Counted from the first letter of the stretch, positions 1-9,291 are shown. The stretch is DNA of 64,000 nt from Bradyrhizobium sp. NAS96.2 (GCF_001908235.1 NZ_LGHK01000024.1:1-64000); one strand, 5' to 3'. Notes: generated by a model from the sequence alone, not told the origin. Translations and numbers: made by a program.

Positions 1-140
1 CAACGCAGCCCTCATCGCTTGCGCACGGAAGCTGCTGATCTATGCCAACACTGTCGTCCAGCGCGGAACGCCTTGGCTCGAAACAACCGTCACGGCTTAA
101 TGGTTGCTACGGAGCCGCGATCCCGGTGATCGCCGCGCCC

Positions 141-254
141 AAAACTGTCATCGCCCGCGAAAGCGGGCGATCCAGTATTCCAGAGACAGTGGTGACTGAA
201 ACGCGAGGCCGCGGCGTACTGGATCGCCCGGTCGCGCCGGGCGATGACAGTTTT
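141..254. repeat. nested palindromic intergenic repeat
   Basis: Two inverted-repeat tiers are visible. The outer 17-bp arms (141-157 and 238-254, AAAACTGTCATCGCCCG and its complement) are perfect. The inner 14-bp arms (CGGGCGATCCAGTA near 164-177 and its complement at 217-230) are also perfect. The element lies just beyond the stop of the peroxiredoxin gene and could fold into a strong hairpin in either transcript. It resembles the small dispersed palindromic repeats of rhizobial genomes. Bases 1-140 before it show no gene I can support. Confidence 0.8.
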
Positions 255-273
255 GTTGCGGCGAAAACTCGGC

Positions 274-759
274 TCAGAGCTGCCCGAGCAGCGTGTCGCC
301 GCCGGAGACTTCGACCTTGCCCGGAGCCGGCTCCTTGTTGAGCTTCTTCACCACGCCGTCCTCGACCAGCATCGAGTAGCGGTGGGAGCGGATGCCGAGG
401 CCGTTGCCGGAGGCGTCCAGCTCCATGCCGATCGCCTTGGCGAAGTCGGCATTGCCGTCGGCGAGGAAGACGGCTTCGTCGCGCTGGTCGGTGTCGCGCT
501 TCCAGGCGTTCATCACGAAGGCGTCGTTGACCGAGACAATCGCGATGGTGTCGACGCCCTTGTTCTTCATGGCATAGGCGTTGAGGAAGATGCTCGGCAG
601 ATGCATCTTGTGGCAGGTGCCGGTGTAGGCGCCGGGCACCGCGAACAGGGCGACCTTCTTGCCCTTGAAAATGTCGTCGGTGGTTTTGACCTGCGGCCCC
701 TCGGCCGTCATCACGCGAAACTTGGCTTCCGGCAGCTTGTCGCCAACATTGATCGTCAT
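274..759 (-). CDS. peroxiredoxin (Prx5/AhpE-like, thiol peroxidase)
   Basis: A 161-residue cytoplasmic thiol peroxidase that would reduce hydrogen peroxide or organic peroxides using glutaredoxin or thioredoxin. The peroxidatic cysteine is Cys49 in PGAYTGTCHKMHLP; most relatives have a TPTC form here. The downstream region (VSVNDAFVMNAWKRD) is typical of the Prx5 group. The start is placed at the ATG at 759 because a GAGGGAGAA ribosome-binding site sits just upstream; a longer reading frame to 840 would add residues not seen in the family. It is a single gene with a palindromic repeat directly downstream. Confidence 0.93.
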   Translation of the reverse strand: MTINVGDKLPEAKFRVMTAEGPQVKTTDDIFKGKKVALFAVPGAYTGTCHKMHLPSIFLNAYAMKNKGVDTIAIVSVNDAFVMNAWKRDTDQRDEAVFLADGNADFAKAIGMELDASGNGLGIRSHRYSMLVEDGVVKKLNKEPAPGKVEVSGGDTLLGQL

Positions 760-867
760 CGTCGTTCTCCCTCGGTGAAGCGGAATTGTCTTAAACCCGG
801 CGCTCGGACGGCACAATACGAGCTGCCGCGAGAACGGCAATGCCGGAGCGCATTCACCGTTCCGTCA

Positions 868-1425
868 TCAGCCGGAAAATCCGCCGCCGTCGAGAAAGGC
901 CTGCTCCTCGGCCGTGGTCTGCCGGCCCAGCACGCGATTCCGGTGCGGGAAGCGGCCGAACCGGCGGATGATGTCGGCGTGGTCCTCGGCGTATTTCAGG
1001 TTGTCGGGATGGCAGTCATATTGCTGGAACAGCGTCACGCAGCGCTGCTGGTCGTCGAGGTCCTCCGAATGCTCGAAAGGCAGATAGAGGAATTCGCGCA
1101 GCACCGGGTCGGTCCGCGCATCGACGCCGCGGTCGATGGCGCGGCTTGCCACGTCACGGGCCAGCGCATCGCTCGAGAAGGTCCTGGCGTCGCCGCGAAA
1201 CAGGTTTCGCGGAAACTGGTCGAGCACGATGGTCAGCGCCAGCGCGCCCTCGTCGCTCGCCTCCCAGGACGACAATTCGCCGGCAGCCGCCTTCTGCCAG
1301 GTGGCAAGGAAGCGGCTGCGGATTTCGGCATCGAAGGCGTCGTCGTGGCTGTACCAGCGGTCGCGGCCGGCATCTCGCCAGAAGGCAAGCACGTCAGCCG
1401 GCGTCGCAATGCGCGCGTCAGTCAT
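868..1425 (-). CDS. DUF924 family protein
   Basis: A soluble protein of about 185 residues opening with TPADVLAFWRDAG and carrying the family core around IVLDQFPRNLFRG and YLPFEHSEDLDDQ, which identify DUF924 (TPR-like helical fold, biochemical role unknown). It follows fadD on the same strand with only a few bases between, so it is probably cotranscribed. The start could be the ATG at 1425 used here or a GTG at 1443, which lies seven bases after the fadD stop behind an AGGG motif; the GTG would add six residues. No function beyond the family is claimed. Confidence 0.82.
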   Translation of the reverse strand: MTDARIATPADVLAFWRDAGRDRWYSHDDAFDAEIRSRFLATWQKAAAGELSSWEASDEGALALTIVLDQFPRNLFRGDARTFSSDALARDVASRAIDRGVDARTDPVLREFLYLPFEHSEDLDDQQRCVTLFQQYDCHPDNLKYAEDHADIIRRFGRFPHRNRVLGRQTTAEEQAFLDGGGFSG

Positions 1426-1450
1426 ATCCAGCGTCAGTCCCACTCACGCC

Positions 1451-3133
1451 CTAAGCCGCGGCCTTCTTCTCATCGCGCAATTCGCGACGGAGGATCTTGC
1501 CGACATTGGTCTTCGGCAAATCGGTCCTGAACTCGATCTGCTTCGGCACCTTGTAGGCGGTGAGCTGGGTGGCGCTGAACTTGATGATGTCCTCGGCGGT
1601 GATGTTCGGGTCCTTCTTGACCACGAAGGCCTTCACCGCCTCACCGGACTTCGCGTCGGGCACGCCGATCACGGCGCATTCCAGCACGCCCGGATGGCTC
1701 GCGATCACTTCCTCGATCTCGTTCGGATAGACGTTGAAGCCCGAGACCAGGATCATGTCCTTCTTGCGGTCGACGATCTTGGTGTAGCCCTTCTCGTCCA
1801 TCACGCCGATGTCGCCGGTGCGGAAATAGCCGTCCGCGGTCATCACGCGCGCGGTCTCGTCGGGCCTGTTCCAGTAGCCCGCCATCACCTGGGGACCCTT
1901 GGCGCAGATCTCGCCGGCCTGGCCGATCGGCAATTCATTGCCGTCATCGTCGCGGATCGAGAGCCAGGTCGACGGGACCGGAAGGCCGATCGTCCCGGAG
2001 AACTCCTCGATCGTCGCGGGATTGCACGTCAGGGTCGGCGACGTCTCCGACAGGCCGTAGCCTTCCGACAACGGGATGCCCGTGATCTTCAGCCACTTCT
2101 CGGCGACCGGCCTTTGCGTCGCCATGCCGCCGCCATTGGCGATCTTCAGCTTGGAGAAGTCGAGCTTGTCGAAGCCGGGCGTGTTCAGCAGGCCATTGTA
2201 GAGCGTGTTGACCGCCGGGAAGAAGCTGACCTGGTACTTCGACAGTTCCTTGACGAAGCCCGCCATGTCGCGCGGATTCGGAATCAAGAGATTGGTGCCG
2301 CCGGCCCGCATGCCCAGCAGGTAGCACGCGGTGAGCGCAAAGACGTGATACAGCGGCAGCGCGCAGACGATGACCATCTGTTCGACGATCGGCGGCTTCG
2401 CCAGCGCCGGCTGCAGCCAGGCATCGTTCTGCAGCACGTTGGCCAGGATGTTGCGATGGAGCAGGGTCGCGCCCTTGGAGACGCCGGTGGTGCCGCCGGT
2501 GTATTGCAGGAAGGCGACGTCATCGAGCGTCAACTTCGGTTTGTTGAGCCTCGCGGCGCGGCCGGCCGACAGCGCCTCGTTGAATGAAACCGCGCCCGGG
2601 ATCGACCAGGCCGGCACCATCTTCTTCACCCGGCGCACCACCAGGTTGACGATCACGCCCTTGAAGCCGAGCAGATCGCCCATGCTGCCGACGATGACGT
2701 GCTTGACCGCGGTGTTGGGCAGCACCTTCTGCACGGTGGTGGCAAAGTTCTCCAGCACGATGATCGCTTCCGCGCCGGAATCCTTCAGCTGATGCTCGAG
2801 CTCGCGCGGAGTATAGAGCGGATTGACGTTGACCACGGCATAGCCGGCGCGCAGCACCGCGGCGGTCGCAACCGGATATTGCAGCACGTTCGGCATCATC
2901 AATGCGACCCGCGCGCCCTTCTGCAGGCCCTTGCTCTGCAGGTAGGCGCCGAGCGCCGCCGACATCTCGTCGAGCTCGCGATAGGTGATCGCCTTGTCCA
3001 TGCAGATGAACGCCTTGCGATCGGCGAATTTCTTGAAGCTCTCTTCCAGCAATTCGACCAGCGACGAATATTGCGTGACGTCGATATCGGCGGGCACGCC
3101 GGCCGGATAATGCTTGAGCCAGATGCGCTCCAT
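1451..3133 (-). CDS. fadD: long-chain fatty-acid-CoA ligase
   Basis: A 560-residue AMP-forming acyl-CoA synthetase, activating long-chain fatty acids to acyl-CoA for beta-oxidation or lipid synthesis. The AMP-binding P-loop is YTGGTTGVSKGA, the adenylation motif is GYGLSETSP, and the C-terminal hinge region carries YFRTGDIGVMDEKGY and DRKKDMILVSGFNVYP. The last catalytic lysine lies in PKTNVGKILRREL. The N-terminus (MERIWLKHYPAGVPADID) matches bacterial FadD. The ATG at 3133 has a GGGAAAG ribosome-binding site. The DUF924 gene follows directly. It is one of three AMP-binding synthetases in the window (also 16571 and 51734). Confidence 0.93.
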   Translation of the reverse strand: MERIWLKHYPAGVPADIDVTQYSSLVELLEESFKKFADRKAFICMDKAITYRELDEMSAALGAYLQSKGLQKGARVALMMPNVLQYPVATAAVLRAGYAVVNVNPLYTPRELEHQLKDSGAEAIIVLENFATTVQKVLPNTAVKHVIVGSMGDLLGFKGVIVNLVVRRVKKMVPAWSIPGAVSFNEALSAGRAARLNKPKLTLDDVAFLQYTGGTTGVSKGATLLHRNILANVLQNDAWLQPALAKPPIVEQMVIVCALPLYHVFALTACYLLGMRAGGTNLLIPNPRDMAGFVKELSKYQVSFFPAVNTLYNGLLNTPGFDKLDFSKLKIANGGGMATQRPVAEKWLKITGIPLSEGYGLSETSPTLTCNPATIEEFSGTIGLPVPSTWLSIRDDDGNELPIGQAGEICAKGPQVMAGYWNRPDETARVMTADGYFRTGDIGVMDEKGYTKIVDRKKDMILVSGFNVYPNEIEEVIASHPGVLECAVIGVPDAKSGEAVKAFVVKKDPNITAEDIIKFSATQLTAYKVPKQIEFRTDLPKTNVGKILRRELRDEKKAAA

Positions 3134-3310
3134 AATGGTCTTTCCCTCTCTCAAATTTGGCTGACGTCCCGGATTGTTTCCGGGTTTCTCGACCCTTGGT
3201 CGTATTATTCTTGGTCGCGGTATTTCAGGCAGTATTGAGCGATGCCGCGGCCAATGGCAAGCCGCTGCGCGCTATCGACGCATTGGGAGATCGGAGGGGG
3301 TGACGCTCTG

Positions 3311-4768
3311 CTAGCCGGCCGGCTTGGCGTCGGCCTTGGGCTTGGCGTCGGCTTTCGGCTTCGCAGCCGGTTTTGCCGCCGTCGCCGGCTTGCCGGCGGG
3401 CTTTGCGGCGGCCTGTTTGTCCGCGGCCGGCTTCGCAGCTGCGGCATCCGGCTTGGCGTTGGCGTGACGCACCGGCTTGGCCGCCGGCTTGCTGTCCGGC
3501 TTGGCAGCGCTCTTAGCGTCACTCTTGGCGGTGCTCTTGGCGTCGCCCTTCGCATCATCGGCCGTATCGGACTTCTTGCCCGCGACGCGGGTGTGCTTGC
3601 CCTTGGTGCGCTTGACCGGCTGCAGCTTCTCGGTGTCGGCCTCGACCGCGGCGATCAGCGCAGCGCCGGTCTTGGTCGGTCCCGTATAAACCACGACCGG
3701 TTCGGACGCCGCCGCCGGCTGCGCCAGCATGTCGGCCGGCTTGGTCGGCATCGCGGCCTGCAGGCCCGAGGCGAAGAAGCTCACGCCACTGTCGCCGTTG
3801 GTGCTCGCGCCGGCGCTGGCGACGGTGTCTTCGCCGTCCTCGTCGCTGGCGGGCCGCTTGTGCTTGGCGCCGCACATCTCCTCGCGCAGGTTCGGCGGGG
3901 TGGAATCGATCGGCACCAGATTGTCGACGGTGCCGAGCGAGGGCCGCAGCCACGCCAGCCCGTTATTGGCAAAGCCGCGATCCAAGAGCTGCGCGGCGCG
4001 GATCGCGCGCATGCGGCCCGAGGAGGCGCCGAGCACCACGGCGATCAGCCGCTTGCCGTCGCGCGTCGCCGACGCCACGAGGTTGTAGCCGGACGCGCAG
4101 ATGAAGCCGGTCTTGAAGCCGTCGGCGCCCGGATAGCGGCCGATCAGCTTGTTGAAATTCTGGGTGATGCGGCGGCCGAAGCGGATCGAGGGGATGTGGA
4201 CGAAATACTCGTATTCCGGCAGGTCGCGGATGATGGCGCGGGCGAGGATCGCCATGTCGCGCGCCGAGGTGATCTGGCCGTCGGCGGGCAGGCCGTTCGG
4301 GTTGACATAGCTCGTTTGCGTCATGCCGAGCCTCGAGGCGGTCTGGTTCATTTCGCCGGCAAAGCCGTCGATCGAGCCGCCGATGCCCTCGGCCAGCACC
4401 ACGGCCATGTCGTTGGCCGACTTCACCAGCATCATCTTCAGCGCGTTGTCGACGGTGACCTGGGTGCCGGGCCGGAAGCCCATCTTCGAGGGCGACTGCG
4501 ATGATGCGGTCGGCGATACCGTGAGCAGCGTGTCGAGCGAGACGCGGCCGTCCTTGACCGCCTTCAGCGTGACATAGGCCGTCATCAGCTTGCTGAGCGA
4601 AGCCGGGTACCACGGCATCGTCGCATTGTCGGCCTGCAGCACCTTTCCGGTATCGGCCTCGACCACCAGCAGCGCCTCGGCCTGCGCCATCTGCGGCGTT
4701 GCGATGGCAAGCATCGCGACGGCCAGAATCCATTTCAACGACGGGCGCAGCGGGCGAGGAAAATGCAC
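3311..4768 (-). CDS. D-alanyl-D-alanine carboxypeptidase with Lys/Ala/Pro-rich tail
   Basis: A 485-residue secreted low-molecular-mass penicillin-binding protein of the S11 (DacA/DacC) family that trims D-Ala from peptidoglycan stem peptides. A signal peptide ends near residue 30. Catalytic motifs are all present: S57-L-S-K60, S117-A-N119 and K219-T-G221. After the catalytic domain the chain changes sharply: from about residue 370 to the end it is a low-complexity Lys/Ala/Pro repeat (AAKPAAKPKADAKPKADAKP), like a histone H1 tail, which normal S11 enzymes lack (they end with a beta domain and amphipathic helix). The 201-bp gap upstream has a TATAAT-like -10 box on the minus strand (4910-4915). 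Confidence 0.9.
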   Translation of the reverse strand: MHFPRPLRPSLKWILAVAMLAIATPQMAQAEALLVVEADTGKVLQADNATMPWYPASLSKLMTAYVTLKAVKDGRVSLDTLLTVSPTASSQSPSKMGFRPGTQVTVDNALKMMLVKSANDMAVVLAEGIGGSIDGFAGEMNQTASRLGMTQTSYVNPNGLPADGQITSARDMAILARAIIRDLPEYEYFVHIPSIRFGRRITQNFNKLIGRYPGADGFKTGFICASGYNLVASATRDGKRLIAVVLGASSGRMRAIRAAQLLDRGFANNGLAWLRPSLGTVDNLVPIDSTPPNLREEMCGAKHKRPASDEDGEDTVASAGASTNGDSGVSFFASGLQAAMPTKPADMLAQPAAASEPVVVYTGPTKTGAALIAAVEADTEKLQPVKRTKGKHTRVAGKKSDTADDAKGDAKSTAKSDAKSAAKPDSKPAAKPVRHANAKPDAAAAKPAADKQAAAKPAGKPATAAKPAAKPKADAKPKADAKPAG

Positions 4769-4969
4769 GTGTCCGGTTCCGGTCCTTTGAGACCCGCCTT
4801 AAAAAAGGAGGTCTTGCGATGTGACGTACGGGTTTCAAGCGTGTCCGGCGCCGCGTCGCGGCAATGCAAACCCTATACCGGCTTGCCAGCAGAGAACAGA
4901 GGCCGGCCAATTATATCGTGGACGAAATCGGCTGAATTTCGGCAGCCGCCTCAATTGGAAAGGGGAGAA

Positions 4970-6748
4970 TTATGGTGTCTCGATGCCGGCGCGCGCCTGT
5001 TCCTGGACCATGAACTGGGCCCGCGCGAGCTCGGCAAAACGCCCGCCTTTCGCCACCAGTTCATCGAAAGTTCCGCTTTCGATCACCCGTCCCTGGTCGA
5101 ACAGCAGGATGCGGGTGGCGTGGCGGATGGTCGAGAGACGGTGCGCGATCACGAAGGTGGTGCGGCCCTTCATCACTTCGTCGAGAGCAGCGTTCACCTT
5201 GGCCTCGGTGACGGCGTCGAGCGCGCTGGTCGCCTCGTCGAGGATCAGGATCGGCGGGTCCTTGAGCAGCGCACGCGCAATCGACAATCGCTGGCGCTCG
5301 CCGCCGGACAGCATGCGGCCGCGTTCGCCGGCATGGGTCTCGAACTTCTTGTCGCTGCGCTCGATGAAATCCAGCGCCTGCGCGCGCGCCGCGGCGGTAC
5401 GCAGTTCCTCGTCGGTCGCGTCGGGCTTGCCGATGCGCAGATTGTCGGCGAGCGAACGGTTGAACAGCAGCGCCTCCTGAAACACCACGCCGATGTTCCG
5501 CCGCAGCGCCGTCAGCTTCAGCGCGCGGATGTCCATACCGTCGATCTCGATGATGCCGGATTGCGGATCGAACGCGCGGTGCAACAGCGCGATCGCGGTG
5601 GATTTGCCGGCGCCGGTCGAGCCGACCAGCGCGATGGTCTGGCCGGGCAGTGCGGTGAAGGTGAGGTCCTCGATCGCCGGCCGCTTGCCGTCATAGGAGA
5701 ACGAGACGTCGTCGAACTCGACGAGGCCGGACAGCCTGCCGGGATCGACCGCGCCCGGACGGTCGCGCACCGCCGGCACCGCATCGAGCACGTCGAAGAA
5801 TTCCTGCAGCCGCGGTGCTTCCATGAACACGCTGTTGATGAAGCTCACCACCTGCTCGAGCTTCTGGATCAGCATGGTGGCGAACGAGACGAACATCACG
5901 ATCTCGCCGACCGTGGTGAGCCCCTCATTGTGGAGCGCGATGCCGACGGTGAAGATCGCGAGCACCGTGATGGTGGTCGAGGCGCGCGTGATCACGGTGA
6001 CCAGCGCCCACCATGACAGCACCGGCATCTGCACCGCGAGCAGCTTGTCGGCGACGTAGCGCAGGCCCTGCACCTCGGAATCGATCCGCACGAAGCTCTG
6101 CACCAGCGCGACGTTGCCGAGCGCGTCGGAGGCACGCGCCGAGAGGTCGCTGTAATAGGCCTCGACCTCGCTCTGCATGCCGTAGGTCTTGCGCACCACC
6201 ATCGTGGTCAGCACGGTGAACACGACGCAGAGCACGAACAGCAGGACGGCGAGCCGCCAGTTGATGTAGAGCGCGAGCGGCAGCAGCACGACCAGCGACA
6301 TGATCGCGGCGAAATGCTCACGGAAGAAGCCGAGCCAGAGCCGCCACAGCGCATCGGTGCCGTTCAGCATCACCTTCATCAGCCGCCCGGAATGGGTGCC
6401 GGAGTGGAAGGTCAGTGGCAGCTGCAGGATGTGCTCGAAATAATCGGTCAGCACCGCCTGACGCTGGCGGTGTGCCAGCCGGTCGGCCTGCAATGCGACG
6501 ATCGCGCTGCAGCCGATCGTGAACAGGCCGAACACCGCCCAGGCCACCAGCAGCGGCCATGCCGAATTCGTCGCGAACAATCCGGTGACCGGCCGGCCCG
6601 ACAGCACATCGACGATCTTGCCGAACAGCACCGGCTCGGCGAATTGCGCGCCGGCGAGCAGCATGTTGGCGGCGGCGAGAATCCAGCCGAGCCGCGCCTC
6701 CTTGCCGAGCAGTTCGAGGACGCGGGTATAGAGGCGGAGCATGGACAT
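4970..6748 (-). CDS. ndvA: beta-glucan export ABC transporter, fused permease-ATPase
   Basis: A protein of about 592 residues with an N-terminal ABC exporter membrane domain (about six membrane segments, residues 15-310) and a C-terminal ATPase with Walker [10 protein letters not shown], signature [15 protein letters not shown] and Walker [13 protein letters not shown]. Overall length and the opening [19 protein letters not shown] match NdvA/ChvA, the inner-membrane exporter of cyclic beta-glucans used in osmoadaptation and plant interaction by rhizobia. The assignment rests on my recognition of the family; the exact glucan is not readable. The ATG at 6748 is used; a TTG at 6769 and an ATG at 6742 are alternatives, and none has a strong ribosome-binding site. 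No ndvB lies nearby. Confidence 0.83.
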   Translation of the reverse strand: MSMLRLYTRVLELLGKEARLGWILAAANMLLAGAQFAEPVLFGKIVDVLSGRPVTGLFATNSAWPLLVAWAVFGLFTIGCSAIVALQADRLAHRQRQAVLTDYFEHILQLPLTFHSGTHSGRLMKVMLNGTDALWRLWLGFFREHFAAIMSLVVLLPLALYINWRLAVLLFVLCVVFTVLTTMVVRKTYGMQSEVEAYYSDLSARASDALGNVALVQSFVRIDSEVQGLRYVADKLLAVQMPVLSWWALVTVITRASTTITVLAIFTVGIALHNEGLTTVGEIVMFVSFATMLIQKLEQVVSFINSVFMEAPRLQEFFDVLDAVPAVRDRPGAVDPGRLSGLVEFDDVSFSYDGKRPAIEDLTFTALPGQTIALVGSTGAGKSTAIALLHRAFDPQSGIIEIDGMDIRALKLTALRRNIGVVFQEALLFNRSLADNLRIGKPDATDEELRTAAARAQALDFIERSDKKFETHAGERGRMLSGGERQRLSIARALLKDPPILILDEATSALDAVTEAKVNAALDEVMKGRTTFVIAHRLSTIRHATRILLFDQGRVIESGTFDELVAKGGRFAELARAQFMVQEQARAGIETP

Positions 6749-6874
6749 GCCGGCGGGACTCTCGAACAATGGGCGCCTGCCATTGTAAGCCGGGATTGTT
6801 GCCGAGAACTACCCACTTCCCGTGCCGGTCCACACTCCGGCCTCATCCTGAGGAGCCTGCGAACAAATGCAGTC

Positions 6875-6962
6875 CGTCATTGCGAGGAGCGACAGCGACG
6901 AAGCAATCCATCGCTCGGCATTCGCGGTGGGATGGATTGCTTCGCTTCGCTCGCAATGACGG
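6875..6962. repeat. palindromic repeat of the CGTCATTGCGAG type
   Basis: The element begins CGTCATTGCGAGGAGCGA, has the internal pair GAAGCAATCCATC and GATGGATTGCTTC, and ends in the complement TCGCTCGCAATGACG. It forms an interrupted palindrome of about 88 bp between the ndvA start and the end of the next minus-strand gene. A short CATCCTGAGGAGC fragment, another common intergenic repeat core, lies just before it (about 6845-6857). I recognise this as a dispersed repeat of Bradyrhizobium-type genomes. The rest of 6749-6994 has no gene I can support. Confidence 0.78.
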
Positions 6963-6994
6963 CGGAGGGCCGATCTTTTGGCCGAGGACGCGTC

Positions 6995-8050
6995 TCAATT
7001 CACCAGCCGGCCATCGATCGGCGGCAGGAATTGGTCGTCGAAGATGTCGGCGGCGTGCGGCCGCTTCTGGAATTTGAAGTCTTCCGCGAGTTGGTCAAGC
7101 GCGCGCTCGAAACGCTCAGGCTCGATGCCGCCGAGACCGTTGCGCTTCACCTCGGCGGTCAGGATGTTGTCGCGGATGATGGCGCCGAGCCGCTCGAGCT
7201 CCAGATCGCGCGAACCGCCGTCCATCCGGCTCACCACCTCGCTTGCGGCGCGGGCCGGGTCCTTGACCGCGAGATTGGTGCCGCCGACCGCCGCGCGCAC
7301 GAAGCCCTTCACCGCGTCCGGCTTGGCCGCGGCAAGGTGCGGGCTGACGATCACGGCAAAGCCATAGGCCTCGCAGCCGTAGTCGGCGAAGCGCAGCACC
7401 GCAAGATCGTCCGCAGGCACGCCGCGATCGCGCAGATTGATCGCCGAGAGATAGGAGAAGCCGGTCACGGCATCGACCTGGCCGGCGGAGAGCATCGGCT
7501 CGCGCACCGCAGCGCTGATCGTGTTCTGCTTCACGCTCGATAGCTTGATGCCGTTCTGCCTGGCGACCGCGGGCCACAGCCGGATCGAGAGATCGCCCTC
7601 GGCGACGCCGAGGCTCTTGCCTTCCAGATCCGCCAGCGCCTTGATGCCGCGGCTCTTGCGGGCAATGATCGCGTATGGCGCCCGGTTGAACAGCACGAAC
7701 ACCGCCTTGACAGGGGCTGCGCCAGGCTTGTCGCGAAAGCGGATCAGCGAGTTGATGTCGACGAGCGCGAAATCGCTCGAGCCGTCGGCGACGCGCGCGA
7801 TTGCGTCCGCCGAACTGGTGGCGACGTTGGTGCCGACCGCGAGGCCCTCGGCGCTGAACAGGCCGCCGACCGACGCCATCACGAATGGTGCTGCGGCAGC
7901 GTCAAGCGGACGGTCGAGCGTGAACTGGATGGTGAGCGGCTGCGGCTGATCGCCGGCGTGCAGCGGCGTCAGCGCCGGCCACACGCCACCCGAGAGGCCG
8001 ATCGTGCCGGCCAGTATCCAGCGGAGAACGGTGGTCCGACTTACCTGCAT
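6995..8050 (-). CDS. ABC transporter substrate-binding protein, NMT1/SsuA-ThiY type
   Basis: A periplasmic binding protein of about 351 residues. A signal peptide (RTTVLRWILAGTIGLSGG, ending near LHA) is followed by the NMT1-like fold: LTIQFTLDRPLD, GLFSAEGLAV, and DLEGKSLGVAEGD. Relatives bind nitrate, sulfonates, taurine or pyrimidine precursors for an ABC importer. No permease or ATPase gene is adjacent, so this is an orphan binding protein and its ligand is unknown. The ATG at 8050 gives a normal-length signal peptide; an upstream ATG at 8104 would add 18 residues, and neither has a clear ribosome-binding site. Confidence 0.82.
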   Translation of the reverse strand: MQVSRTTVLRWILAGTIGLSGGVWPALTPLHAGDQPQPLTIQFTLDRPLDAAAAPFVMASVGGLFSAEGLAVGTNVATSSADAIARVADGSSDFALVDINSLIRFRDKPGAAPVKAVFVLFNRAPYAIIARKSRGIKALADLEGKSLGVAEGDLSIRLWPAVARQNGIKLSSVKQNTISAAVREPMLSAGQVDAVTGFSYLSAINLRDRGVPADDLAVLRFADYGCEAYGFAVIVSPHLAAAKPDAVKGFVRAAVGGTNLAVKDPARAASEVVSRMDGGSRDLELERLGAIIRDNILTAEVKRNGLGGIEPERFERALDQLAEDFKFQKRPHAADIFDDQFLPPIDGRLVN

Positions 8051-8314
8051 CGTGACATCCGGGAGGCGAGACAAAGTGCCGCGCCGGCTGCGCGCCTTGT
8101 TCATGACATCGAATGCGCCAAGGCAACGGTCATTTCAAGCTGCAATTTCAGGCGTTATCTGCAGGCATTCTGCCCTGGGCAAAATGAACGGCCGATGACT
8201 GCCTCGATTTCACCTTAGGTTGTTCAGCTTGCATTCGGTTTCGGGAACCTAATCTGGAGGGAGTGGTTAGCTCACCAAGGCCCGACGGGCCGGCTTCCAC
8301 AAAGGATGACTGCA

Positions 8315-8755
8315 ATGTTTGCGCGAAAAGGTGTTTTTTCGTCTGTTGGCCGCGCAGCCACATTGGCAACGGTTGCCGCGGTGGCGTTGACGGCCGTTGA
8401 GCCGACGATGGCGTTCGCAGGCTCTGCTTCGGCGGGCAAGCCTGCCGCTGTGACCACCTCACACGGCACGAGTGACGCGACCGATATCAGCGCGCGCCGT
8501 CGTTACTATCGTGGCGGCGGTGGTGGTGCGGCTGCTGCAGCCGTGTTCGCCGGGATCGTCGGCACGGGCCTTGCGATCGCCGCAGCCCAGAACCGTCGCG
8601 ACTATTACGACTCCTACGGCTACTATGACGGCCCCGGCTACTACGGTGGTCCGGCCTATTATGGTGGTGGCCCGGTCTATTACGGCGGCGGACCGTATTA
8701 TGGTTATCACGGCTATTACGGGCGCCGCTCGGCACTGCCCTATACGCCGTACTGA
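8315..8755 (+). CDS. secreted Gly/Tyr-rich protein
   Basis: A 146-residue exported protein of unknown function. A signal peptide ends near AFAGSASA. After a short polar stretch there is RRRYYRGGGGGAAAAAVFAG, a single hydrophobic segment (AVFAGIVGTGLAIAAA), and then a tail of repeated YYGG units (residues about 100-140). Such Gly/Tyr tails are common in small exported rhizobial proteins and may be disordered or wall-associated. The ATG at 8315 is chosen because AAAGGA at 8301-8306 is correctly spaced; an in-frame ATG at 8306 overlaps that site. A rho-independent terminator follows at 8793. Confidence 0.75.
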   Translation: MFARKGVFSSVGRAATLATVAAVALTAVEPTMAFAGSASAGKPAAVTTSHGTSDATDISARRRYYRGGGGGAAAAAVFAGIVGTGLAIAAAQNRRDYYDSYGYYDGPGYYGGPAYYGGGPVYYGGGPYYGYHGYYGRRSALPYTPY

Positions 8756-8792
8756 CACCGTCGTCGGTTCTCGGAACTGTCACAAAGCATCG

Positions 8793-8826
8793 ATCCACCG
8801 GCTGCAAGGCCGGTGGATTTTTCATT
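8793..8826 (+). terminator. rho-independent terminator after the Gly/Tyr-rich gene
   Basis: A perfect stem ATCCACCGGC/GCCGGTGGAT with a short TGCAAG loop is followed by TTTTTC. It lies 37 bp past the stop at 8755 and before the next gene on the same strand. Confidence 0.85.
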
Positions 8827-8877
8827 GTCCGTCCGGCCGTTAACACGCTGGCGACGCGTTTCGATTAGGCTCGCAGG

Positions 8878-9291
8878 ATGAGTGATTCGATCGAACGGCT
8901 TTACCAGGCGGTGATCGCGGCCAGGGATCTTGATCCGGCTACGTCGCGCACGGCACGGCTGTTCCAGCGCGGGCCGGCCAAGATGGCCAAGAAGCTCGCC
9001 GAGGAAGCGGTCGAGGTCGTGATCGACGCCATCAGCGGCAAGCCGGATGCCGTCGTCCGCGAGAGCGCGGACCTGCTCTACAATCTCACGGTTCTGTGGG
9101 CGTCGGCCGGCGTGAAGCCGGAGGATGTCTGGCGCGAGATGGAGCGGCGCGAGCGGCTGCTCGGGATCGCCGAGAAGCTGCCGAAGTCGCCGGTCAAGGT
9201 CCCCAAGAGCCTGCCCAAGACCGCGCCTGTCCCGGTGGTGCGGCGTCGAATTGTCGCGCTGGAGAACCGGCTGCGCAAACGGCAGCCGTAA
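8878..9291 (+). CDS. phosphoribosyl-ATP pyrophosphohydrolase-like protein
   Basis: A 137-residue MazG-fold protein with the HisE signature KKLAEEAVEVVIDA followed by ESADLLYNLTVLWA, the acidic metal-binding helices that hydrolyse phosphoribosyl-ATP in histidine synthesis. No other histidine gene is nearby, whereas HisE in alphaproteobacteria usually sits with hisA/hisF. This may be a second HisE or a relative acting on another nucleotide. The C-terminus is extended by about 35 residues with Lys/Pro-rich KSPVKVPKSLPK, longer than the usual HisE of about 105 residues. It starts at the ATG at 8878. Confidence 0.8.
   Translation: MSDSIERLYQAVIAARDLDPATSRTARLFQRGPAKMAKKLAEEAVEVVIDAISGKPDAVVRESADLLYNLTVLWASAGVKPEDVWREMERRERLLGIAEKLPKSPVKVPKSLPKTAPVPVVRRRIVALENRLRKRQP

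Noticed and set aside
760-840. A 27-residue N-terminal extension of the peroxiredoxin
   Set aside because: The extra residues are not family-like and the strong ribosome-binding site belongs to the ATG at 759.
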